Positions 18,092 through 25,865 of a stretch of DNA of 64,000 bases are shown one piece after another; within the stretch, counting starts at the first letter, position 1, and each line of letters begins with the position of its first letter. Source of the DNA: Gammaproteobacteria bacterium (GTDB lineage: Bacteria; Pseudomonadota; Gammaproteobacteria; JAABTG01); contig JAGNLM010000002.1 in the NCBI GenBank assembly GCA_017999615.1, positions 1-64,000 of the forward strand. The letters are read 5' to 3'. The translations under genes and the position numbers were made by a program. The notes under the pieces were generated by a model. The model saw only the letters and a program-made list of their open reading frames with translations, searched no databases and was not told where the DNA came from.

Positions 18092-18428
18092 GGGAAGAGG
18101 CCCCCTGACCGGATTGCCAGCCGGTCGGCCACTCCAGCTTGCTCACGGCACAGAATCAGCGCGCTATCGCTTCGCGAACGCCTGACGCGCCGCCGAGGGG
18201 GTGGAGTGATCAGGAAGCCCTCGAAGGGCTCTGACCCAGCGCGGATAGGGCGCGCGCCCCCTTCCCCCTGCGGGGCCGCCGGCGGGGTGGGCCGGCGCTG
18301 GTCAACTCCATGCTGCGCGAGCCACGGGTAGGCACCGTCCTGGTGCTCGCGTCGAGCGCCCCGGCGCGATGGAGAAGACCACCCGCCGAGCTGCCTTTTT
18401 TCAGCCACGAATGCCGCCCGTCCTGAGT

Positions 18429-18442
18429 GTGACGTGCGTCAC
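18429..18442. promoter_or_regulatory. Inverted repeat upstream of the third PEP-CTERM gene
   Basis: GTGACG-TG-CGTCAC, perfect 6-bp arms, centred about 94 bp upstream of the -24 element. Possible additional regulator site. Confidence 0.35.
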
Positions 18443-18460
18443 GCCGACCGTCGGGCGGCG

Positions 18461-18476
18461 TTACAGTCCACGGACC
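18461..18476 (+). promoter_or_regulatory. Candidate upstream activating site C
   Basis: TTACAGTCCACGGACC keeps the TTACAG half-site of site A, but the right half is degenerate. Centred about 60 bp upstream of the -24 element. Confidence 0.35.
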
Positions 18477-18527
18477 GGAGAGACCAAAAAGACACCCAAC
18501 GCACTGCAATAGCTATTTTTTTGGATG

Positions 18528-18543
18528 TGGCACAGCACGTGCT
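18528..18543 (+). promoter_or_regulatory. Sigma-54 (-24/-12) promoter of the third PEP-CTERM gene
   Basis: TGGCACAGCACGTGCT: perfect TGGCAC at -24 and GTGCT at -12 with exact spacing. It lies 44 bp before the GTG start. Confidence 0.8.
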
Positions 18544-18587
18544 TCAGTGGCACCAGACACCCGAACCTGGCTACCAAGGAGCACCCC

Positions 18588-19469
18588 GTGAAGACCCACC
18601 TCCGCCTCTGCGCCCTCGCCGTCGGCCTCCTGGGGCTGGCTACTGCCTCTCCTGCCCGGGCAAATCCCGACGCGACCATTTTTGACACCTACTGGGGAGC
18701 GGATGACCACGGCTGGGGCGACGTGATCGGCGACGCTGGCAGGTTCAACATTGGAAAAGCCGAGGTCACGCTTGCGGGAACCTGGCTGACGGTGGACATC
18801 TACACTGCCTTCGCCACCCAAGCGGGCGTTTGGTTTACTGGCTACACACGGAATCCGGAATCGCATACGAATGACCAGAAAGGCATCGGCTACGGGGATC
18901 TCTTCCTGGCAGAGTCCTGGACCCCGCATGCGGAAGGGGCAAGCGGCCAAAACGGGGATTACCCGACCTACAACAAGGACGACAGCACCAACGGCACCCT
19001 TTGGACCTATGCGATCTCGATCGGTGACGGTCTGCGCTGGGGCGGAAAAACGACCACGAGGACAGCGGTCACGCTCTACCAACTCAGGGGGACCAACGAC
19101 GAAAACGCCTACCTGAGTGACGATTATCTCTTCAACGCGACCTGGCGCAACAAACAGGTGGTCGCGGTCGATACCGTGGATAACTCCAAGGTTGAGCGGC
19201 TATCCAACAACGCGTTCTTCACGGTTCAGTCTGATTTCTTGCGATTCGAGCTCGACCTGGCCGGAACGTCGCTCGCCGGAAAGGACCAGTTGGCGCTGCA
19301 CTGGGGCCAGACCTGTGCCAACGACGTGATCGAGGGTCGGGCCCTGAACCTTCCCAAGCAACGCGTCCCCGAGCCCACCACCCTGGCGCTGCTCGGCCTC
19401 GGCCTCGCCGGCATCGGTTACGCGCGCCGCGAAAAGGGCCGCGAGAAAGCGTTTCGCGCGCCGCGATAG
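18588..19469 (+). CDS. PEP-CTERM sorting-domain protein of unknown function
   Basis: 293-residue secreted protein with a signal peptide (ending SPARA, about residue 24) and a textbook C-terminal sorting signal: VPEPTTLALLGLGLAG, then a basic tail starting ARRE (from about residue 260). The central 235 residues are rich in Thr, Asp, Trp and Tyr, as in beta-rich extracellular proteins; no enzyme motif seen. Codons are visibly less GC-rich than in the neighbouring housekeeping genes, which is common for surface proteins. GTG 18588 has AAGGAG 6 nt upstream. Own sigma-54 promoter and a downstream terminator, so probably monocistronic. Confidence 0.88.
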   Translation: MKTHLRLCALAVGLLGLATASPARANPDATIFDTYWGADDHGWGDVIGDAGRFNIGKAEVTLAGTWLTVDIYTAFATQAGVWFTGYTRNPESHTNDQKGIGYGDLFLAESWTPHAEGASGQNGDYPTYNKDDSTNGTLWTYAISIGDGLRWGGKTTTRTAVTLYQLRGTNDENAYLSDDYLFNATWRNKQVVAVDTVDNSKVERLSNNAFFTVQSDFLRFELDLAGTSLAGKDQLALHWGQTCANDVIEGRALNLPKQRVPEPTTLALLGLGLAGIGYARREKGREKAFRAPR

Positions 19470-19505
19470 GGCGCGCCGCCAGGCCCCGTAGCGGGCCTCG
19501 GGAAC

Positions 19506-19527
19506 AGGGCGGCCTCCGGGCCGCCCT
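19506..19527 (+). terminator. Intrinsic terminator after the third PEP-CTERM gene
   Basis: Arms AGGGCGGCC and GGCCGCCCT around a TCCG loop, followed by TTCCTC. It begins 36 bp after the stop codon. Confidence 0.7.
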
Positions 19528-19669
19528 TTCCTCGTTGCGGGGGACCCCGCCAACGGGTCACTCCCCGTAACCACCCTCTCTCGGGTGTATCCTCTGCCCC
19601 GCCGGACGCTATCCATTCGGATGGGGCCGGCTTGCGCCGGCCGCCCAGCCACGTCAGTGGGGTCCCGTC

Positions 19670-19685
19670 GGCGTCTGCTGACGCC
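19670..19685. promoter_or_regulatory. Inverted repeat just upstream of the PrsT gene
   Basis: GGCGTC-TGCT-GACGCC, perfect 6-bp arms, 23 bp before the ATG. Its GCGTC/GACGC half-sites also occur in the palindrome at 13105-13126, though with a different spacer. It could be an operator or an RNA hairpin in the leader. Confidence 0.35.
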
Positions 19686-19708
19686 CCCCCGCACAGCGAG
19701 AGAGACCG

Positions 19709-22489
19709 ATGCCGCGCACCCCGAGCCTACGCCAGAGCCTCGCCCTCCCCGTCCTGTTCGCCATCGCCCTGCCCGCCTGCGACGCGGGTCCCACGGCGGC
19801 CGAGCACGTCGACCGCGCCCGGGCCTTCGTGGACAAGCGGGATCTCAGCGCTTCGGTCATCGAGCTGAAGAACGCCCTGCAGAAGGAGCCGGAGAACGCC
19901 CAGGCGCGCCTGCTGCTCGGCAGGGTCTACCTGGACCTCGGCGACGGCGCCGGAGCCGAGAAAGAGCTGGCGCGCGCCGGGCGGCTCGGCGCCTCGGACC
20001 CTGAGCTGCCCCTCACGCTCGCCCGCGCCCTGCTGCTGGAACGCAAGTACCAGGAGGCCCTGGACCAACTGGCGAAGGCACCGGCCGACCCACCCTCGGC
20101 GCGGGTGCTGGTCCTGCAGGGCGAGGCGCATCTCGGCCTCGGGCAGCGGGAGGAGGCCCGCGCCGCCTTCAACCGGGCGCTGGAGGCCGAGCCCGGCCTC
20201 ACCGCCGCGCGGCTGGGTCTCGCCAGCCTCGCCCTCGCCGAGGGCCGCACGGAGGATGCGCAGAAGCAGGTGACCCTGGCCCTGGAGAAGAGCCCCGACG
20301 ACCTCCGGTCCCTGCTGCTGCGCGGTGAGCTGCTGCTGGCACGCCGCGATCTGGAGGGCGCCGAGGCGGCCTTCGCGAAGGCCCTCGAGGTGGGCGGAGA
20401 GCGCAACACGTCCGCCCGTCTCGCCCTCGCCCGCGCCAAGCTCGCCCGGGGGGACCTGGATGGGGCCTCGGCGCAGGTGGAGCAGGTACGCAAGCAGTCG
20501 CCCCAGGAGCCGCTCGCCAACTACCTCCGGGGGGCCATCGCCTACCAGCGCAAGGACATGAGCGGGGCCCAGGAAGCCCTGCGCGACGTGCTGCGGGTCG
20601 TCCCCGATCACCTGCCGAGCCTCCTGCTGCTCGGCACGGTGGACTACGCCGAGGGCCGGCTGGAACAGGCCGAGGAGCACCTCTCCCACTACAGCGCCGC
20701 GGTCCCGGACCACATGGCCTCGCGCAAGCTCCTGGCGGCGGTGCGGCTCGCCCGCAACGAGCCCGACCGGGCCCTCGAGGCGCTCGCCCCGGCCGCGAAA
20801 CAGGCCGCCGGGGACCCGCAACTCCTGGCGCTCCTCGGCACGGCCCACCTGCGCAAGGGTGACGCTGCCCGGGCGGAGGAGTACCTCACCCAGGCGAGCC
20901 AGCTGGCGCCCGACGTCGCGGCCATCCGCACCCAGCTCGCCCTGACCCACCTGGCCACCGGCGAGGCCAAGGAGGCCGTGGCCGAGCTGCAGTCGGCGGT
21001 CGACCTCGGCGCCGGCACGGGGCAGGCCGAGGTCCTGCTCGTGCTGACCCACCTGCGCCAGGGCCAGACCGACGAGGCCCTGGCGGCGGCCCGCAGGCTC
21101 GCCGAGCGCCAGCCCGAGAACCCCCTGGCCCACAATCTCGTCGGCGCGGCCTACCTCGCGAAGCAGGACACGCCGAGCGCCCGGGCCGCCTTCGAGCAGG
21201 CCCTGAAGGTCTCGGCGGCCTTCGCGCCGGCCGCCCTCAACCTGGCTCAGCTGGACGTGCGCGAGGGCAAACGCGACGCTGCCCGCGCCCGTTACGAGTC
21301 GGTGCTCTCCCGCGACGAGCACAACGTACAGGCGCTGGTCGGCCTCGGCCGGCTGGCCGGCGAGGCGAACGACGGGCCGCGGGCGGTGGAGCTCCTGGAG
21401 CGAGCGCGCCAGCACCACCCGAACGCCCTGGAGCCCCGGCTGATGCTCGCCGCCTACTATCTCGACAACGGCCCTCTCGCGAAGGCGGTCGAGGTGACGC
21501 AGGAGGCGGTCAAGCTCGCCCCCGAGAACACCGTCGCGCTGGGGCTGCAGGGCCAGACCGAGCTGCTCTCGGGCCACCCGGCCGATGCGGCGCGCACCTT
21601 CGCTGCCCTGGTGGCGAAGGGCGTGAAGACCCCCGACCTGCACGCGCGCCTCGCTGCCGCGCAGTTCGCGACCGGCAAGCGGGAGGAGGCTCGCGCCTCG
21701 TTCTCCCGCGCGCTCGAGCTCTCCGAGGGCAAGCACGCGGGGGCCCTCCTGGGGCTCGGGCGCCTGGACATCGCCGCAGGGAAGCCGGAGGCGGCCCGGG
21801 AGCGCGTCGATCGGCTGAAGGCCCTCTACCCCGCGTCCCCTGCGGGCCCGGGCCTCGAGGGGGACATGCTGTTCGCCGCCCGGCAACCGGTCGAGGCCGC
21901 GGCAGCCTACCAGGACGCCCTGGCCAAGGGAGGCGGCGCGGACGTGGTGCTGAAGCTGTCCCAGGCCCGCCGGGCCGAGGGCGACGAGGCCGGCGGCCTG
22001 CAGGCGATGCGCGACTGGCTCGCCCAGCACGCCCAGGACGGCGCGGTGCGCCTGGCGCTCGCGAGCACCCTCCAGGCCTCGGGCCAGCGGGATGCGGCGG
22101 CGAAGGAGTACGAGCTCCTGGTCTCGCAGCAGCCCAAGAACGCCGTCGCCCTGAACAACCTGGCCTGGCTCTATTTCGAATCGAAGGACCCGCGGGCGGC
22201 GGACCTCGCGCAACGCGCCCTCGCCGAGGCCCCGGAGAACCCCGCCATCCTGGACACCGTCGGCTGGATCCGGGTGCAGCAGGGCCAGGTGGAACAGGGC
22301 GTGCAGCTCCTGCGCCAGGCGGCGGAGAAGGCCCCGCGGGAGGCGGAGATCCGGTATCACCTGGGGGCTGCGCTGGCCCGCTCGGGCGACATGGCTCGCG
22401 CGCGCCAGGAGCTGGAGGCGGCGGTTGCGGGCGCCGGCGAGGCAGCCTGGAAGACGGAAGCGAAGCGGCTGCTGGACCTCCTGCCCTAG
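19709..22489 (+). CDS. prsT: PEP-CTERM system TPR-repeat lipoprotein PrsT
   Basis: 926-residue lipoprotein made of about 20 or more tetratricopeptide repeats (residues about 30-920), with an N-terminal signal ending in ALPAC (Cys24 as lipidated residue). Length, lipobox and continuous TPR array match the PrsT family (TIGR02917), which co-occurs with exosortase/PEP-CTERM systems and is thought to act as an envelope scaffold in exopolysaccharide or protein export. Its usual neighbours (prsK, prsR, exosortase, EPS genes) are not in this window. A -24/-12 promoter as in the three preceding genes was not found. The large open frame on the opposite strand is a codon shadow. Confidence 0.9.
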   Translation: MPRTPSLRQSLALPVLFAIALPACDAGPTAAEHVDRARAFVDKRDLSASVIELKNALQKEPENAQARLLLGRVYLDLGDGAGAEKELARAGRLGASDPELPLTLARALLLERKYQEALDQLAKAPADPPSARVLVLQGEAHLGLGQREEARAAFNRALEAEPGLTAARLGLASLALAEGRTEDAQKQVTLALEKSPDDLRSLLLRGELLLARRDLEGAEAAFAKALEVGGERNTSARLALARAKLARGDLDGASAQVEQVRKQSPQEPLANYLRGAIAYQRKDMSGAQEALRDVLRVVPDHLPSLLLLGTVDYAEGRLEQAEEHLSHYSAAVPDHMASRKLLAAVRLARNEPDRALEALAPAAKQAAGDPQLLALLGTAHLRKGDAARAEEYLTQASQLAPDVAAIRTQLALTHLATGEAKEAVAELQSAVDLGAGTGQAEVLLVLTHLRQGQTDEALAAARRLAERQPENPLAHNLVGAAYLAKQDTPSARAAFEQALKVSAAFAPAALNLAQLDVREGKRDAARARYESVLSRDEHNVQALVGLGRLAGEANDGPRAVELLERARQHHPNALEPRLMLAAYYLDNGPLAKAVEVTQEAVKLAPENTVALGLQGQTELLSGHPADAARTFAALVAKGVKTPDLHARLAAAQFATGKREEARASFSRALELSEGKHAGALLGLGRLDIAAGKPEAARERVDRLKALYPASPAGPGLEGDMLFAARQPVEAAAAYQDALAKGGGADVVLKLSQARRAEGDEAGGLQAMRDWLAQHAQDGAVRLALASTLQASGQRDAAAKEYELLVSQQPKNAVALNNLAWLYFESKDPRAADLAQRALAEAPENPAILDTVGWIRVQQGQVEQGVQLLRQAAEKAPREAEIRYHLGAALARSGDMARARQELEAAVAGAGEAAWKTEAKRLLDLLP

Positions 22490-22535
22490 CGGCGCACGCG
22501 GAGGCGCGCCGGCCCGGGACAGGGACGTCCCGACC

Positions 22536-25082
22536 TCACTCCTCGCGCAACGCCCGGGCGGGCGACGTGCCGGCCATCCGCCGCGCCGGGTAGAGACCCG
22601 CCGCGATCGCGGCCACGACCGCGAGGGCGACCGCCTGGAGGAGCAGCCAGGGGTCCACGTGCACGTCCAGGGTCCAGCCGAAGGAGCGGCGGTTGATCAC
22701 CTGGATCAGGATGAAGGCGAGGGTGAGGCCGAGCGGAACGGCGAAGAGCCCCGCGAGCGTGCCCAGCAGCCCGGTCTGGGACAGCACCAGGCCCCAGACC
22801 TGGCCGCGGGTCGCGCCGATGGCCCGCAGGATGGCGACCTCCCGGCCCCGCTCCAGCTCGAGGGCCATCAGCGCGCTCAGGACCCCCACGAAGGCCACCA
22901 GGGTGACCAGTCCCCGCAGCGCGTAGGTGATCGCGAAGGTGCGGTCGAAGACGGCCAGCGAGGCCTGGCGCAGGTCGCGGTTGGACTGGACGACCACCGC
23001 CTCGTCCGCCCCCACCACCGCGCGGACCTCGGACAGGAGCGCGGCCAGGTCGACGCCCCGCCCGGCGTAGAGCCCGACGGCCGCCACCCCGGGGTCGTCC
23101 CAGTAGCGGTCGTAGGTCCGGCGGCTCACCGCCACTACCCCCCGGTCCGAGCCGTAGTCCCGGTAGACCCCGGCCACGGTGAGCTCACGCTCCCCCCGGT
23201 CCGTGTGGAGCGTGAGCCGCGAGCCCCGCCCCACCCCGTGGCGGTAAGCGAAGGACTCGGAGACGATGGCCCGCTCCTGCTCCTCGAAGTCGGGCCAGAC
23301 CGTCGCCGGGTCACCCTCCAGGAACCGGAAGCCCCTCCGGCTGCTCGGGTTCAGGGCGTAGGCGCTCAGCCTGACCGGCCCGAGCGAGGAGAGCGCCTCG
23401 CGTGTGCGTGCCGTGCTGGTGCCCACGACCCCGGGAACGGCGGCGAGGCGCGGCAGCAGGCGCGCATCGAGACTGCCGCCGCCGCGGGCGGACATGGCGG
23501 TGGGCGCGGAGACGTAGACGTCCGCCCGAAGCGTCTGTTCGAGCCACACGGCCACGCTGCGCCGGAAGCTGTCGACCATGACCCCGACGCCCACGGTCGT
23601 GGCCACGGCGACCATCAGCGCCGCGACCGCAACGCCGGTGCGGCTCAGCCCCGCGGAGACACCGCGCACCGCGAGCGGGCCGAGCACGCTGCCGGCGCGC
23701 CCGAGCCACGCCGGCAGGGGGCGCAGCACCAGGACCAGGGCACCGGGGGTGAGGAGCGTGAACCCCAGGATCACCCCGAAGAGGGCGAGGAAGCCCACGG
23801 CGAGGCTGCCCCCCGGCAGGGCCAGCAGGGCGGCACTCGCGCCCAGCATCCCCGCCCCCACGAGCGCGGCGGCCGGCAGGCGGCGCCGCACGCCGGACTC
23901 GAGGGTGGAGCGCGCCAGCGTCGCCCGGGGCGGGATACGGGTCGCCTCGCGGGCCGGCAGGGCCGCGGCAGCAGCGGTCGCCAGGACCCCCAGGGCCACC
24001 CCTTTGGCCAGCGACAGCCACTCCACGTGCACGGCGCGCACGTGGAGGGTGAAGTAGAGGTCGTTGATGGTGCGCGTGACCAGGGCGAGGAAGGCGTCCG
24101 CGAGGACCACGCCAAGCATGAGCCCGAGGGCGGTACCGGTCGCGCCCACCAGCAGCGCCTCGCCCTGCACGGCCGCGAAGACCTCGCCCCGGGTGGCGCC
24201 GAGCGCGCGGAGCGTTCCGAACAGGGCCCGGCGCTGGACCACGGAGAAGGTCATGGTGTTGTAGATGAGGAAGACCCCGACCAGCAGCGCCAGCAGACTC
24301 AGCATGGTCAGGTTCAGGCGGAAGGCGCGCGTCATCTGGTCGAGCACGGTGGCCCGGGAGCCGGCCGGCCCCAGGCTCACCGCGGGCGGAAGCAGGGCCC
24401 GCACCCGCTCCAGGTCGCCCTGGGCATCCGGGCCCAGGGCGAGGTCGATCCGGGACAGGCGCCCCACCCGCCCGAGCACCTCCTGGGCGGTGGACACATC
24501 GGCCACCATTACCCCCTCCAGGGTCTGGCGCGCCAGCTCGTCCGCGGGCTCCAGGAGCCCCGCCACGGTGACCGCCACCCGCAGCCCCGCGGCCCGCAGG
24601 GCCAGCCGGCCGCCCTCGCCGACGCCGAGCGCGCGCGCCAGGGGGACCGACAGCAGGACCGTCCCCGGCCGGGTGAGCAGGGCCGGCAGGTGCGCCGCGC
24701 CGGTCTCCCCGGGGCCGGCCACGAAAGAGCGCACCAGCTGGTCCGCGAAGGGGTCCACGCCGAGCAGCAGGAGCGCGCGCCCCGGGTGGTCGAGCAGCGC
24801 CACGTAGCCCTGGACGACCGGCGCGGCGGGCACGCGGGCGCGCAGACGCAGGTCCACGTAGACCTGCTCGGGGAACCCGGCGGGACCCGCCTCGATGGCG
24901 TGGGTCGCCCGCCCGGCCAACCCCTCGGCGGAGAGCTCGAAGGCCCGCAGGGCGCTCCCGTTGGCGAGGTCGATGGACACGACCACGGCCACCCCGAGCG
25001 CGATGCCGAGCACCGCCAGGGCGAGCTGCACGGGGTGACGCAGGGCGTGGCGCCATACGGCGACACCGAGCAAAGGACTCAC
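22536..25082 (-). CDS. ABC transporter permease, FtsX/MacB-like with duplicated domains
   Basis: 848-residue inner-membrane permease of the LolC/E-FtsX type: one N-terminal transmembrane helix, a large periplasmic domain, then three-helix FtsX core; the pattern is then repeated in the C-terminal half (FtsX segments near residues 250-390 and 720-840). Duplicated permeases of this size usually pair with a LolD-like ATPase for lipid, lipoprotein or secreted-substrate export. GTGA overlap with the ATPase gene upstream shows coupling. The substrate cannot be told from sequence. Confidence 0.88.
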   Translation of the reverse strand: MSPLLGVAVWRHALRHPVQLALAVLGIALGVAVVVSIDLANGSALRAFELSAEGLAGRATHAIEAGPAGFPEQVYVDLRLRARVPAAPVVQGYVALLDHPGRALLLLGVDPFADQLVRSFVAGPGETGAAHLPALLTRPGTVLLSVPLARALGVGEGGRLALRAAGLRVAVTVAGLLEPADELARQTLEGVMVADVSTAQEVLGRVGRLSRIDLALGPDAQGDLERVRALLPPAVSLGPAGSRATVLDQMTRAFRLNLTMLSLLALLVGVFLIYNTMTFSVVQRRALFGTLRALGATRGEVFAAVQGEALLVGATGTALGLMLGVVLADAFLALVTRTINDLYFTLHVRAVHVEWLSLAKGVALGVLATAAAAALPAREATRIPPRATLARSTLESGVRRRLPAAALVGAGMLGASAALLALPGGSLAVGFLALFGVILGFTLLTPGALVLVLRPLPAWLGRAGSVLGPLAVRGVSAGLSRTGVAVAALMVAVATTVGVGVMVDSFRRSVAVWLEQTLRADVYVSAPTAMSARGGGSLDARLLPRLAAVPGVVGTSTARTREALSSLGPVRLSAYALNPSSRRGFRFLEGDPATVWPDFEEQERAIVSESFAYRHGVGRGSRLTLHTDRGERELTVAGVYRDYGSDRGVVAVSRRTYDRYWDDPGVAAVGLYAGRGVDLAALLSEVRAVVGADEAVVVQSNRDLRQASLAVFDRTFAITYALRGLVTLVAFVGVLSALMALELERGREVAILRAIGATRGQVWGLVLSQTGLLGTLAGLFAVPLGLTLAFILIQVINRRSFGWTLDVHVDPWLLLQAVALAVVAAIAAGLYPARRMAGTSPARALREE

Positions 25083-25795
25083 ACCGCCCCCCGCCCCCGC
25101 TCCTGCAGGCGTCCGTCCACCAGGACCAGGCAGCGGTCCGCGTAGGCCTCCGCCTCGCTGCTGTGGGTGACCATGACCAGCGTGCGCCCGGTCCCGTGGA
25201 CGAGGCGCCCCAACAGCTCCAGCACCCCCCGCCCCGTCTCCCCGTCCAGATTCCCGGTCGGCTCGTCGGCGAGGAGCAGCAGCGGGTCGTGCACCAGTGC
25301 CCGCGCGATGGCGACCCTCTGCTGCTCCCCCCCGGAGAGCTGGTCGGGGAAGCTCTCCCCCCGGTCGGCCAGCCCCACCTGCTCCAGGCGGGCCGTGACG
25401 GCGGAGTCGGCCCGCGCCCCGCGCACCCCGTTCAGCTCCAGGGGCAGGCGCAAGTTCTCGCGCACGGTCAGGGTCTGGACCAGATTGAAGAACTGGAAGA
25501 CGAAACCGATGTGGCGCCGGCGGTACAGGGTGCGCTCCCGCTCCCCGAGCGCGGTCAGGCTCCGGCCGTCCACGATGACCTCGCCGGCGTCCGGCAGGTC
25601 GATGCCGCTCACCAGGTTGAGCAGCGTCGACTTGCCGGTGCCGCTGCGCCCGAGGAGGACCGTCACCCGTCCCCGCTCGATCTCGGCGTCCAGGCCGGCG
25701 AAGACCACCCGCTCCCGGTCGCCCTCCCGGTAGCCCTTGCGCACACCCTGCAACGACACCAGGACGTCGCGGCGCTCAGGGGTCGTCTCGGACAC
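25079..25795 (-). CDS. ABC transporter ATP-binding protein (LolD/MacB type)
   Basis: 238 residues. Walker A GRSGTGKST (about 50), Q-loop in FVFQFFNL, signature LSGGEQQR (about 148), Walker B LLLLADEPTGNLD, and switch His in VTHSSE. The ADEPTGNLD and FQFFNL wording is typical of the LolD/FtsE/MacB subfamily that partners FtsX-type permeases. The GTG start has a very strong GAGGAGGGAGA directly upstream. First gene of a two-gene operon with the permease. Confidence 0.93.
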   Translation of the reverse strand: MSETTPERRDVLVSLQGVRKGYREGDRERVVFAGLDAEIERGRVTVLLGRSGTGKSTLLNLVSGIDLPDAGEVIVDGRSLTALGERERTLYRRRHIGFVFQFFNLVQTLTVRENLRLPLELNGVRGARADSAVTARLEQVGLADRGESFPDQLSGGEQQRVAIARALVHDPLLLLADEPTGNLDGETGRGVLELLGRLVHGTGRTLVMVTHSSEAEAYADRCLVLVDGRLQERGRGAV

Positions 25796-25865
25796 TCTCT
25801 CCCTCCTCGGCCGGGTCCCCGGGAACGGGCTCAGCCGGTGGTCTGTCTCCCCTCGGTCACGCCCC

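Larger units (their letters stand above)
18092..18587. other. 496-bp intergenic region with regulatory sites
   Basis: The first 330 bp hold nothing I can name. The last 160 bp hold an inverted repeat (18429-18442), a TTACA motif (18461-18476) and a sigma-54 promoter (18528-18543). Confidence 0.55.

Noticed and set aside
19560-19700. Sigma-54 promoter for prsT
   Set aside because: The best candidate (around 19626) has GG and GC 11 instead of 12 bases apart, and no TTACA-type site at the expected distance.
19727-22360. An 877-codon open frame on the minus strand
   Set aside because: Antisense shadow of the PrsT TPR array; no start context and repetitive Gly/Arg/Leu composition.
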